A stretch of 64,000 nucleotides of DNA from NCBI RefSeq assembly GCF_946479275.1, contig NZ_CAMLFE010000003.1, forward strand, positions 393,061 through 457,060. Reading direction: 5' to 3'. The stretch comes from an uncultured Bartonella sp. (lineage in GTDB: Bacteria > Pseudomonadota > Alphaproteobacteria > Rhizobiales > Rhizobiaceae). Shown piece after piece: positions 47,374-56,602 of the stretch. Position 1 is the first letter of the stretch; every line of letters begins with the position of its first letter. The notes under the pieces are model-generated. The model worked only from the letters and a program-made list of their open reading frames with translations. It was not told where the DNA came from and searched no databases. The position numbers and the translations under genes are program-made.

Positions 47374-47740
47374 TTTTACTTTTCTCCGGATTTGTAGCAA
47401 GACCGTCTCTGATGGATTCAGAGATCTCCACCAAAGTATCAAAATCTGCTGTTTCCCCATTCTCCAATCTCTGGATTTCCTTCAGAATAAAAAAACCAAT
47501 GGAAATCAGAGAGGCTTTAAGGTCTGTCGGGAGTGCATTTTCCGCCAGCCCCAAATCTTCAATCAAAATAATCCACAATTTGCGCGTGAAGGCTACGGCT
47601 TCATACGCCTCACGGGTGCTTGGACCTGCCTTCTGGGCAGCACGTAGCATTTTAATACAGCGATCAAACAGAATACTTTCGCGCTCGCGAGCGCCCATTT
47701 GATCGTCTTCCATTATATCTTCGTACCGCATCTGATACAT
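47366..47740 (-). CDS. flaF: Flagellar biosynthesis regulator FlaF
   Basis: FlaF works opposite FlbT to allow flagellin translation or secretion in alphaproteobacteria. The 124 residues show the family features: ERESILFDRCIKMLRAAQ, followed by RKLWIILIEDLGLAENALP and LKASLISIGFFILKEIQRL. The start at 47740 follows GGGGAA. It overlaps flbT, so their levels are coupled. Confidence 0.94.
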   Translation of the reverse strand: MYQMRYEDIMEDDQMGARERESILFDRCIKMLRAAQKAGPSTREAYEAVAFTRKLWIILIEDLGLAENALPTDLKASLISIGFFILKEIQRLENGETADFDTLVEISESIRDGLATNPEKSKND

Positions 47741-47796
47741 CAAAAATTCCCCAGATTTTACATCCGTGTTATTTAATTTACGCCAAAAGGATTAAA

Positions 47797-48888
47797 TTAA
47801 ATATAATTTGCCAAAGTCATTTTGGCGATCCGAGCTGTCATATTGTAAGAAATCTGCAATACAGTTTGGAGCTGCACCAATTTTGCAGATGCTTCAGTAG
47901 CATCTGCCCCGATCATATCATTACGTGTCTGGTTCAATATACTTAACTGTGCATTGATATGGTCATTGGCATTGGTAACCCGATTTTGGGAGTTACCTAA
48001 ATTGGAGGCCGACGTTATAATCTCGTTAATCGCGCTTCCGGTCGACTTATTATCGGAAGAAGCCCTTGCACGATCGCCTACAACTTGCTGGGCAGCCGAA
48101 GAAAGCCCGATGTTACCGAATTCGGCAACGAGAACCATATTTTTCATCGCATGACGAAAACCGGCATCATTGGCACTTGCTGAAATATCAACAGTTTCGC
48201 CGCTTGCAGAAATGCGGTTCATGACTGCGCCATCTTTAGCGCGAGAGAAATTTGTTGACCAACTTGGTTCTTCAAACAACTTGTCAAATGGTCCATCAAT
48301 AAAGGACTTCATTTGTTCATCTGTTATATTGGCAACCTGCGGGTCATCAAGATTGAAGCCGAAGTAATTTCTGAATGCATCCTGAACAATTTTGCTACCG
48401 CCAGTATTGCTGCCTGCTTTGTAGTAATCGAAAGGTGGCTCGCTTGTATTTGATCCACCAAAAACATACTCGTTATTGTAGCTGGTGTTCATTGCCGAAA
48501 CGAAAGAGTCGAGAGCTGTTTGAGCAGCAGACTGCATTGTTGCAGGCGTAGCCGAAACATTGTCGCCCACCAAAGCCTTGTTAAACTGGACAAGGCTGCC
48601 ACCCGGTTTATCTTTTGTGCTCGCACCCACCAGACTTTGCAAAGCAGTTTGCGCCGAAGCCATACGCTGAGCGGCCAAATTATTGCTATCTTTCAAGCCC
48701 TGAAGTGTCGAAATCTGGTTCTCGTTATCAACAAAGCGACCTGTCTGCCGGCCAAGTTTCAAGCCGGGATCTCTAACCCTCTGCGTTGTTGATTCATAAC
48801 TTGCTTCATTGATCTCGGATTGAGCTTGCGACACAATCGAGCGCTGCGAATTGTTCAAGACATAAGTAGAAATTGCGTTGATATTCAT
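47797..48888 (-). CDS. flgL: Flagellar hook-associated protein FlgL (HAP3)
   Basis: Junction protein between hook and filament, 363 residues. The N-terminal helix region (STYVLNNSQRSIVSQAQSEI) and C-terminal helices (LVQLQTVLQISYNMTARIAK) have the flagellin-like coiled-coil ends; the centre is the variable domain with NNEYVFGGSNTSEPPFDYY typical of FlgL. AGGTG precedes the start, seven bases after the flgK stop. Confidence 0.93.
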   Translation of the reverse strand: MNINAISTYVLNNSQRSIVSQAQSEINEASYESTTQRVRDPGLKLGRQTGRFVDNENQISTLQGLKDSNNLAAQRMASAQTALQSLVGASTKDKPGGSLVQFNKALVGDNVSATPATMQSAAQTALDSFVSAMNTSYNNEYVFGGSNTSEPPFDYYKAGSNTGGSKIVQDAFRNYFGFNLDDPQVANITDEQMKSFIDGPFDKLFEEPSWSTNFSRAKDGAVMNRISASGETVDISASANDAGFRHAMKNMVLVAEFGNIGLSSAAQQVVGDRARASSDNKSTGSAINEIITSASNLGNSQNRVTNANDHINAQLSILNQTRNDMIGADATEASAKLVQLQTVLQISYNMTARIAKMTLANYI

Positions 48889-48895
48889 TTCACAC

Positions 48896-50251
48896 CTACC
48901 TTACCGCACTCATCAGGTCATCCAGCATTTTGCCTACAGTCGTTATGATACGTGCAGTTGCCGAATAGGTTTGCTCCAACTGAAGCATGAGCGCCATTTC
49001 ATCGTCTGTATTGACCCCCGTTTCATTGGAAAGAGCTTCTCCGGCACGGCTGAACATTGTGCTCTTATATTCGTTGTCAGAGGTGGCAGACTGGCGCACA
49101 CCTTCTATCCACGAAAGGGATTGCTTACTGTAAGACGTGATACTTTGCGTGCTATCAAGCCCTGTATCGTTACCGAAATTACGGGGCTTATCCAAATTGT
49201 CGATCAGTTTTTGAATATCTTTACCGAGCTTCTCCGGACCACCATCAACGGTGTTGCTATCAAATTCCGGATTAACGCTAATTCTACCAGCCGTACCGGT
49301 GACTTGAGTTTCGTCACCACCCTCGAATAGAGCGGGAGGACCTTTAAAAATATCGGTCAGCGCATTGGCTATTTCATCAAGTTGTTTCTGGTATTGCGGA
49401 GCAGTTTCATCGCGAACTTTCAATAAACCGCCGAGCTTGCCGGACCCGTTAGGCGAATTGAAAGCATCATGCGAGAGAGGAACACCATCAACAAGGACGG
49501 GGCTCCCCGCTTTTCCAGCAGGCAATGGCCCGCTTGGAGAAAATGAAACCTGACGCGGAACCTTGTCATAAAGCGTACTGTCATCCATCCCGTAGATCGA
49601 CATTGTCCCGTCAGGATGAGTAACTGTGGTTATACCAATTTCCTGAGACAATTCTTTAAGAATTGCATCGCGTTGATCCATATAGGCATAGCCATCACGC
49701 CCCGACCCTTTTTCATTAACGATTTCTTTTTCAACTTGCTGAAATTGTTTTAAAAGATCGTTGATATGATCAACAGAATCCTTGATCTCGCTATCTGTGT
49801 CAGTGCGTATTTTTTCAATTGCTTTGGAGCCGGCATTTAACGTATTGGCAAGATCTTTTGCCTTGTCAATCGCAGCATCTCCTGCTGTTCTTTGGCTCGG
49901 ATTATTTGCATAAAACTGCAAAGCTTTTTTGAAATCGTCAAGCAAGCGCGACGGAGAATTTTCAAAATCGTTCGCGCTATAAATGTTCGAAAGTTGATTT
50001 GCACCGTTGTTTATAGCCGCAGCAGCAGCCGATTGACTGGATTTGACCAGATAGTTTGTAAGAAGTTCCGGATTATCATCGCGGATAACTTTGGAACTGA
50101 CCATTCCGTTGGCGCCGGATTGGACATGGGTGGTGCGATGGGTATAATTTGTATCCCGCGCACCACCAATATTTTGTGATACAACACTCATCTGACCAGA
50201 CGATGTTTTGAGTGAATTTCTTGCTGTAGAAAGTGCTGTACCTAGTGTCAT
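48896..50251 (-). CDS. flgK: Flagellar hook-associated protein FlgK (HAP1)
   Basis: First hook-filament junction protein, 451 residues. N-terminal FLG-basal-body-rod-like motif: ALSTARNSLKTSSGQMSVVS and QNIGGARDTNYTHRT; C-terminal helix: TDDEMALMLQLEQTYSATAR followed by MLDDLMSAVR. Both ends are diagnostic of FlgK. AGAAGG precedes the start. Confidence 0.95.
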   Translation of the reverse strand: MTLGTALSTARNSLKTSSGQMSVVSQNIGGARDTNYTHRTTHVQSGANGMVSSKVIRDDNPELLTNYLVKSSQSAAAAAINNGANQLSNIYSANDFENSPSRLLDDFKKALQFYANNPSQRTAGDAAIDKAKDLANTLNAGSKAIEKIRTDTDSEIKDSVDHINDLLKQFQQVEKEIVNEKGSGRDGYAYMDQRDAILKELSQEIGITTVTHPDGTMSIYGMDDSTLYDKVPRQVSFSPSGPLPAGKAGSPVLVDGVPLSHDAFNSPNGSGKLGGLLKVRDETAPQYQKQLDEIANALTDIFKGPPALFEGGDETQVTGTAGRISVNPEFDSNTVDGGPEKLGKDIQKLIDNLDKPRNFGNDTGLDSTQSITSYSKQSLSWIEGVRQSATSDNEYKSTMFSRAGEALSNETGVNTDDEMALMLQLEQTYSATARIITTVGKMLDDLMSAVR

Positions 50252-50310
50252 TTTAGCCTTCTTTTATTTCATGTAATCGGCCGTTTAGCCGGTTTCAAGT
50301 AAGGTTAGTC

Positions 50311-51639
50311 CTATCGTTTCAAATTGACAATAACATCCATTACTTCCGAACCCGTCTGGAACACTTTCGAGTTCGCAGTATAATTGCGCTGCGCTTCGAT
50401 CATGTCTGTCAATTCATCACCGATATCGGCGTTTGACTCTTCCAACATGCCACTTCTCAAAACGCCGAATGTACCTTCACCCGGATGTCCGAATGTTTGA
50501 CCACCGGCTTCCGGTACTGCCTGGAACACTGTTCCGGTAATCGGAATAAGTGAGTCAGGCGCAGTCACTGTCGAAAGGCCAACGGTACCGATCGTTCTTA
50601 CCTGACTGTTACTATAGCTGACCTGTATTTCGCCGTTTGTTCCAAAACTGAAGCCTTTATAGGTCCCTGGTGCATAACCGTCAGCTTCCGCATCGAATGT
50701 GAAGTTGGCACCAATCTGCGTTAAACTCGTTTTCCCATCTTTATCGGGATTATAGAGATCGATGGCTACTGGAAAAGTCGTTGTAGTTGTCGTCCCATCA
50801 GCGTTAACTTGTTTATTCACGTTCGGTACTAAAATAGTCAATTTGTGATCAAGTGTAATTGGGGTGTTATTTTTATCCTTCATACCGGTCAAATTGCCTT
50901 TGTTATCGAAAGAAAATGTTACAGGATTAGCAACATTAATCGGATTATTCGGATCAGTCCTATCTTGGGACGTCAAGGGGTTACCGCCAACATAGGTCCA
51001 CATTTCCCATGTGTTATCTGCTGTTTTTGTAAAATAAAAATCTACATCAACGGCTGTTCCCTGTTCGTCATAAACCGTCTTAGATTTTTTAAAATGATAG
51101 GAGTTTTCCTCATTCGGATCAAATTTCACCGGCGGCGTGCCTGTACGGTTAATTGCTTTTTTATCCGATTGAAGATTTGCTGTTAAATCGATCTTCTTAG
51201 TCACTTGACCTTGGAGCAATTCACCTGCGCCACCTTTAATCATGACGCGTTTTCCGGTTTCATCCAGCAGATAAAATCCTGCAGCATTTTGTAAATAACC
51301 TTCGCCATTTCTCTGGAAAGAACCGGCGCGGGTCAAATATTCGGTTCCGGATTCATCTTGAACACGGAAAAAACCGTTACCTTCAAGCATGATATCGCCA
51401 GGCTTTCCTGTTCCACGTCCTGCACCCTGCATTGAAATATCATGGCGAACAGTTGTTGTGACACCACCGGATTGATAAGCATTACGCGTTGATGGCATAA
51501 CCAGATCGGAAAACTGGGTATCCGTCCGCTTGTAACCAGCCGTACTAACGTTAGCGACGTTATCTGCAACGCCTGTAAGTCTGTTTGCCTGTGCGTTCAT
51601 TCCTGCAACGCCGGTACGCATCATACCGTAAATACCCAT
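50311..51639 (-). CDS. flgE: Flagellar hook protein FlgE
   Basis: Builds the flexible hook, 442 residues. N-terminus MGIYGMMRTGVAGMNAQANR with NVANVSTAGYKRTDTQFSDL; C-terminus MIEAQRNYTANSKVFQTGSE, both hook-family hallmarks. A strong AAGGAG lies upstream. It is the first gene after ftcR; in Brucella FtcR directly activates the flgE promoter, so the 51640-51952 gap probably carries the FtcR site. Confidence 0.96.
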   Translation of the reverse strand: MGIYGMMRTGVAGMNAQANRLTGVADNVANVSTAGYKRTDTQFSDLVMPSTRNAYQSGGVTTTVRHDISMQGAGRGTGKPGDIMLEGNGFFRVQDESGTEYLTRAGSFQRNGEGYLQNAAGFYLLDETGKRVMIKGGAGELLQGQVTKKIDLTANLQSDKKAINRTGTPPVKFDPNEENSYHFKKSKTVYDEQGTAVDVDFYFTKTADNTWEMWTYVGGNPLTSQDRTDPNNPINVANPVTFSFDNKGNLTGMKDKNNTPITLDHKLTILVPNVNKQVNADGTTTTTTFPVAIDLYNPDKDGKTSLTQIGANFTFDAEADGYAPGTYKGFSFGTNGEIQVSYSNSQVRTIGTVGLSTVTAPDSLIPITGTVFQAVPEAGGQTFGHPGEGTFGVLRSGMLEESNADIGDELTDMIEAQRNYTANSKVFQTGSEVMDVIVNLKR

Positions 51640-51952
51640 TGTTATCTCCTTGAGTTGAGAACCATAGTTGCAACATAGAAGCGCATCCTTGTGCGAAGCT
51701 GGCGTTATTTCAGTTTCAAAGAATTTAATTGCTCATCGTCGTCACGTTTCATTTTCAAAAAGCTGTCTTGAACCTCCATGCAGGTTTCAAATTTGCCTCT
51801 ACAACTCGAAAGTAAAAATCGAGCAAACAGGATGGTTCATTTGACTCCAACTTCACCACAGGAATGAACAATTAAGAAAATGATACGAGTGAGCGGAATT
51901 TCAAGGTAAAGTTGTTTCTAGAGACTTTGTAAAACCCACTTTTGCAACAAGC
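51640..51952 (-). promoter_or_regulatory. Probable flgE promoter region
   Basis: About 310 bp between ftcR and flgE on the same strand, holding the flgE ribosome site at its left end. By analogy with Brucella it should contain the FtcR-binding site, but no FtcR consensus is known well enough to mark it. Confidence 0.4.
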
Positions 51953-51980
51953 AAAAAAAAGCCTGCGAAATCGCAGGCTT
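51953..51980 (-). terminator. Intrinsic terminator of ftcR
   Basis: AAGCCTGCG and CGCAGGCTT (51959-51980) form a 9-bp stem; on the minus strand a run of about eight U follows (51960-51953). It lies 27 bp after the ftcR stop and separates ftcR from flgE. Confidence 0.9.
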
Positions 51981-52007
51981 AAAGAAATCGTATGGAGTTA
52001 CGATAAA

Positions 52008-52691
52008 TTAATCAATATTCAAGCTATAACCAAGGAAACGTTTTGAATCGATGACATCGCTTCCAAGCTTGGCTTTCAATTTCTTGCGAAGCTTGCTGAT
52101 GTGGCTTTCAACAACGTTTTCTTCCACCTCTGAATCAAATACACCATATATGGCGTTGAAAATCTGCGTCTTGTTAACACGACGGCCATGATTGGCAACC
52201 AGATATTCAAGAATACGACGTTCACGACGAGGTAGAACAAAATCAACACCGTTGATCTGGGGATCACGTCCATCGTTAAATACGCTGATCGGCCCCAAAA
52301 CAACTGCTGCATCGGATTTACGGATCTCTCCACCCATGCGGCGGCGGATTGCTGCTACCCGAGCCAGAATTTCACGGACATGAATGGGTTTGCGAAGTAC
52401 GTCGTCAATTCCGGCCTGAAACAAAGCCAATGTCTGTTCAAGTGAATTGTTCTCCGTGACAGCCAATACAGGAGCATCACAATGAGCGCGAATTTTCTTC
52501 GGTAATTCGATACGATCCTTACAATCTCCGAGAAGAATCGCTTCGACTGCTGACATTTCCGATTTTGGTGCAGTTTCTACCCAGTCATCGAAATCGGCAG
52601 ATGATAAACCTGTTGCCGAGATGCCTTCCCGTGCGAACAAGGCAGAATAACCATCCGTCACCAGCTTGCGTTCGTCTACAACTATTATCAT
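52008..52691 (-). CDS. ftcR: Flagellar transcriptional regulator FtcR (OmpR-type)
   Basis: Two-domain regulator that switches on hook and later flagellar genes in Brucella. From 52691 (site GGAATAGGGAC) it has 227 residues: an N-terminal receiver ([39 protein letters not shown]) and a C-terminal winged helix ([32 protein letters not shown]). The receiver lacks the usual acidic triad, having LLGDCKD at the phosphoacceptor position, and no sensor kinase is adjacent, as in Rem/FtcR orphan regulators. It is in the middle of the locus it is expected to control. Confidence 0.93.
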   Translation of the reverse strand: MIIVVDERKLVTDGYSALFAREGISATGLSSADFDDWVETAPKSEMSAVEAILLGDCKDRIELPKKIRAHCDAPVLAVTENNSLEQTLALFQAGIDDVLRKPIHVREILARVAAIRRRMGGEIRKSDAAVVLGPISVFNDGRDPQINGVDFVLPRRERRILEYLVANHGRRVNKTQIFNAIYGVFDSEVEENVVESHISKLRKKLKAKLGSDVIDSKRFLGYSLNID

Positions 52692-52969
52692 GTCCCTATT
52701 CCTAATAAACGTCCCCACCAAATTCTAAAACTCAAGAACTTATCCTTAATGAGGACTTTTCTTTAAGATATCTTTCACCACGAAAATTACAAGTCGTTTT
52801 TAACTTTTCCTGTCAAGAATCTGCCATACTTTCCCAAATTTAGACTATTTTTTTAACAATTTGCCATTTCGAACAATCAATTTTCACATAAAACTCGTTC
52901 ATTTTCAGATAGTTAGTTATGCGTAAACACGTTAACTATAGAATTTAACCATGCTTATTAAAACATCAG

Positions 52970-53539
52970 TTATAGTTCTCCACGACAAAACTGGCGCGAA
53001 GCTTGCGTCCACTTTCCGAAGCCGGAAGCAATCATGTTCGCCATGACCTGGCAGACATATTTTTTTTGCGCAGGGTTATTATTCGGCCCTGCATGATAAC
53101 GGGCGACCGCCATCGTCCAACTCCCTTCCCGTTGCCTTAATTCCTTAAGGAATCGCGCAGCATAATCGACATTGAGATGGGGCTGGAACATTGCCGCTAC
53201 CGAGGGAAAACGTTCTCCATGATAATAGTGGTTGATCTGCATACAGCCAACATCAATCAGTTTTGCACCGCGACGTTTTGCCTCATAAAAGATACGCAAT
53301 GCTTGCGACTCGTTTTGTGCAAAATACGCTTTTCCATCAATATTAAGCGCATAGGGTTGAAGTGAGTCTTTGTTACCGGTTTCAGTAAGACCTACAGCAT
53401 AAAGAATTCCCAATGGAATATCATAACGTTTCGATGCTTCGATCATCTCGCCCTCGCAAGCATTACCAGCGAAGGCACTCGCAACGGGTGTCAGACTAGA
53501 CAACCAGATGGCGAGGATCGCGAACAGTAGTTTGTTCAC
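52970..53539 (-). CDS. Lytic transglycosylase (SLT domain) in the flagellar locus
   Basis: Small exported muramidase of about 189 residues, likely opening the murein layer for rod assembly. The frame is open far upstream inside fliK; a GTG at 53539 preceded by GAAGG fits best because a signal peptide (KLLFAILAIWLSSLTPVASA) follows at once. The SLT motif GILYAVGLTETGN contains the catalytic Glu, and VGCMQINHYYH and ARYHAGPNN are present. Its start overlaps the end of fliK by 44 bp. Confidence 0.85.
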   Translation of the reverse strand: MNKLLFAILAIWLSSLTPVASAFAGNACEGEMIEASKRYDIPLGILYAVGLTETGNKDSLQPYALNIDGKAYFAQNESQALRIFYEAKRRGAKLIDVGCMQINHYYHGERFPSVAAMFQPHLNVDYAARFLKELRQREGSWTMAVARYHAGPNNNPAQKKYVCQVMANMIASGFGKWTQASRQFCRGEL

Positions 53540-55310
53540 GGACACCTTCTTCCTGCAAGGGCGTGCCGGTGACCGGAAATTCGGTAAACGCTTGCCTTGA
53601 TCCATTGTGACCACCTTGTCCCTGTTGTCCGGAAAATTGCCGCTGGCCGTTAAAATTCTGGCCACTATTATCTTGCTGGGACGGTGATTGGCCCGAATTG
53701 CTCGATTGTCCCTGTTGGACTGTTTGTGAACTTCTGTCGACAATCATAATCGTCAGGTGTCCATCGTCATTGAAACCGGATTTTTCCAGTGCCTTATGTA
53801 ACGCATGGTGATCGGCTGCAAGAAGACGTGCCGTTTCCTGGCGTTCGGCATGAATTTCGATATGGAGCCCATCGCTTGTTTTGCGCAATCTCGCCTCGAC
53901 CATGCCAAGGTTTTCCGGATTGAGCTTGATGCGCAATAGCCGCATATCGCCAACTTGCCGATTTTCTGTTACCTCGACGCCCACAATGCGGCCGGCTTGT
54001 GTCTGATCGCCCCCCCGCGAGTCGGTTGTTGCTACTCTATCACCGATATTCAATGTCGAGCTAGCCTGAGCTTTTTCGGCAGCATCATCAAAATTTGCCT
54101 GTTGCGAAGCATTGTTGGACATCTGGTTGACGTTGTTCTGCGTGCGTCTAACGCCATTTTGCTTGCGACTAGCCATAGTGTGATCTGCTCGACCAGCTGC
54201 GACTTTCGCGTCACCATCTTCGCTCCTGCTTGAAGCGTTATTGTCATCTTCAAGGGTAAGCCCCGATTGTCCACGATTATCTTCACCGGCAGCTTTAATA
54301 GCACGCTCGTCTGCTACTTTGTCATCGTTCGCAATTTTACCAAATGCCTTTTTGGCGTCTTTTTCTGCTCCGGAAATTTGAGCTGTTTCAGCTTGAACTC
54401 CGTTTTTGTTACTATTTGTCTGTACTGCTGTAAGCTTCCCATCCTTTGCACTTTTCGATGCCTGACCTACAGCGTTTTCAGGAGAATCCACAACTGCATC
54501 AATTGCTTCCGGTTGCTGCATATCACCTTTACTTTTATCTCCGCCAAGGGGATGAGCAGCTTTCGTATAATTGTTTTGATTGACAACTACGTGGTTCACA
54601 GTCGCCAATTGGTTAACATCCAAGCTTGAAGAATTTCCGGTGTTTTCGGCTTGGCTACCATCGCCGTCGTCCGATTTGCCATTTTTGTCTCTGGACAAAT
54701 GCAATCTATCTTTGGAAACAGTTCCGTTCAAACCGGACTGATCGGACTTTTCATCGCTTTTAGAATTCGAACCGGCGGCGCCATTTTCTTTTGATGAGCC
54801 GGTTTTCTGTTCATCAAGATGTTTAAGAATTTCGTGAATAGTCGAAGACGATTGATCGTCACCGCTATCCTGATCATGGTGTACAGGAGTCTTCGTATTT
54901 TCTTGTTGTTTTTGCGGTTGCCCGGATACGCTGTCTTTCGTTCGTGAAGCGTTTTGTTTGGTAACTTCGTTTAAACGAACCTTATCATTGACTGCTTTGT
55001 CAGTTGCACCTTTATCATTAGCAATCTTGTCGGCCGAAGCTTTATCATTTGCAACTTTATCGGCATAGAATTTATCCGAATATGCTTTGTCGGAGTAAGC
55101 TTTATCCGAATAGGATTTATCAGATGCAACCTTTGCCGATTGCCTGTCGCCTTCTTTCAACGTTGCAGATCTATCACCCTGATCTTTATGCAAGATATCA
55201 TCAAAACTTGTGTCAGAAGATTGATTGGATTGTGCCGATCTTTTATTCTCGGCTTTGGGTTGGGTGTTGCTTGCAATAATGTTCGTAAAATCCCCCGAAA
55301 TTACCATCAT
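53496..55310 (-). CDS. fliK: Flagellar hook-length control protein FliK (MotD-type), with pentapeptide repeats
   Basis: Secreted hook-length ruler of 604 residues; rhizobial MotD was shown to be FliK. The first 450 residues are low-complexity and polar. Residues 61-110 are ten exact 5-residue units ending in Asp-Lys (SYSDK, AYSDK, FYADK, VANDK and similar). The conserved FliK C-domain follows: MRLLRIKLNPENLGMVEARL and LAADHHALHKALEKSGF. The C-terminal 70 residues are Gln/Ser/Gly-rich. The ATG overlaps the motC stop. Confidence 0.9.
   Translation of the reverse strand: MMVISGDFTNIIASNTQPKAENKRSAQSNQSSDTSFDDILHKDQGDRSATLKEGDRQSAKVASDKSYSDKAYSDKAYSDKFYADKVANDKASADKIANDKGATDKAVNDKVRLNEVTKQNASRTKDSVSGQPQKQQENTKTPVHHDQDSGDDQSSSTIHEILKHLDEQKTGSSKENGAAGSNSKSDEKSDQSGLNGTVSKDRLHLSRDKNGKSDDGDGSQAENTGNSSSLDVNQLATVNHVVVNQNNYTKAAHPLGGDKSKGDMQQPEAIDAVVDSPENAVGQASKSAKDGKLTAVQTNSNKNGVQAETAQISGAEKDAKKAFGKIANDDKVADERAIKAAGEDNRGQSGLTLEDDNNASSRSEDGDAKVAAGRADHTMASRKQNGVRRTQNNVNQMSNNASQQANFDDAAEKAQASSTLNIGDRVATTDSRGGDQTQAGRIVGVEVTENRQVGDMRLLRIKLNPENLGMVEARLRKTSDGLHIEIHAERQETARLLAADHHALHKALEKSGFNDDGHLTIMIVDRSSQTVQQGQSSNSGQSPSQQDNSGQNFNGQRQFSGQQGQGGHNGSRQAFTEFPVTGTPLQEEGVREQTTVRDPRHLVV
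54981..55130 (-). repeat. Ten 15-bp tandem units inside fliK
   Basis: Encodes ten consecutive 5-residue units of the form x-x-(S/A/N/T)-D-K without interruption (150 bp). Several units are near-identical at the DNA level (the SYSDK/AYSDK set near 55100), while others have drifted, so the array is partly recent. Confidence 0.9.
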
Positions 55311-56602
55311 TTTTTCTCCAATAGTTTGTCTACGTCACTGATTTTCTTTTGTGTCTGCTGCATGAATTGATCAATTTCACCAGATGTTTTTTTCATATCA
55401 ACCTTGCCTGAAGCATTTTCCGTCGGCGTTGGTAACGGTTCGGTCGTTTTTTTCCCGACCTGATCAAGCGGTACTCCGACAGCTTCTTTCAATGCTGGTT
55501 GTTCTTCGTCTGAATCCTCATCCTCTTCCTGTTGTTTCGGCAAAATATTGGTATCAAGAACAACTCCTTTGGCGATCGCTTTGGCGGCCATTAACAAAGG
55601 ACGGTCTCTTTCCGGCAAATTGTCGACAGAAATTGTCTTCAACATCTCGCCAGCATCTTCCGCTGCCGTTGACCCCACCGAACTTGCGGCATAATAAAGG
55701 CGCGCCGAAGAGTCGTCGACATTGAGGCTTTGTGTAAGATCGAGAGCTTTTTCGGCGCCAAAATGCGCCCGCGGCATACGCGCCTCAATCAATGCTGCCC
55801 GACTGATTTTCAAATAGATAACGAGCTGTATCTGTTTTGGTGCATAACCAACGAATTCGCTTAATTCCTGATCATTGAAACGGCTATCCATCATAGGCAA
55901 TGAAGTAGCAAAATCCCGCCAGAATTCGTTTGCATAGGGCGATTTTGAAAAACGCGTTACATAATTTCTCGTAAGCAAACGCAAAAGCTTGACATCGCCC
56001 ATCATGGTAGCAACTTTCACCTGACGGCGAATAGCCGCTTCCTCGAAAAGCGAGCCCGGTGCTGCAAGCCTTACCCAATTCAAACGAGCTGATGCTTTTT
56101 CCGGACTGGCTTCCGTCAAATCGGCTACCGTGCTCAAAGTGATTGAAAGCAATAATGCTGCCGGAATTTCGGAATCATCTTCGGGCAAGTTATCAAAAGC
56201 CCTTAAAAACCTATCCTTTTTGTGATGGCTATATGCCAGCGCACCATCAATGTAGTTTTTGGGAATGATACCATCCGGCGCGTTTTTGAGAATAGTCTCA
56301 ACAACACTGGGATTTCCACCATTGAACAGATAAGTGAGTGCTGCAAAAAGATTTTGCGCATTTTCCCAAGTCGATGGGTCTTCAGCCAAAAACTTCTGTC
56401 CGATATCGGCAAGCACGCGTGGTTGCATCTGCAATGCACCGGGCTGGCCGCTCGCAATATCATCCTGCAAGCTTTCCAAAGAGCGGACAAGTTGAACCGG
56501 CCCCAATGCGGATTCGGTCATCTGTGCTTCAAGCGGTGTTGAAACGATAAGTGGCAGAGCGACACCGGCAAGACATATCATTTTGAAAAAACGATTTATC
56601 AT
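55307..56602 (-). CDS. motC: Chemotaxis/motility protein MotC (periplasmic)
   Basis: Periplasmic partner of MotB in rhizobial flagellar motors, needed for stator function. The 431 residues start with a signal peptide (MICLAGVALPLIVSTPLEA region). The core VQLVRSLESLQDDIASGQPG is typical of the family. The C-terminal 80 residues are acidic and polar with a terminal coiled segment. Its ATG and TGA overlap neighbours by four bases (motB and fliK), indicating coupled translation. Confidence 0.92.
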   Translation of the reverse strand: MINRFFKMICLAGVALPLIVSTPLEAQMTESALGPVQLVRSLESLQDDIASGQPGALQMQPRVLADIGQKFLAEDPSTWENAQNLFAALTYLFNGGNPSVVETILKNAPDGIIPKNYIDGALAYSHHKKDRFLRAFDNLPEDDSEIPAALLLSITLSTVADLTEASPEKASARLNWVRLAAPGSLFEEAAIRRQVKVATMMGDVKLLRLLTRNYVTRFSKSPYANEFWRDFATSLPMMDSRFNDQELSEFVGYAPKQIQLVIYLKISRAALIEARMPRAHFGAEKALDLTQSLNVDDSSARLYYAASSVGSTAAEDAGEMLKTISVDNLPERDRPLLMAAKAIAKGVVLDTNILPKQQEEDEDSDEEQPALKEAVGVPLDQVGKKTTEPLPTPTENASGKVDMKKTSGEIDQFMQQTQKKISDVDKLLEKK

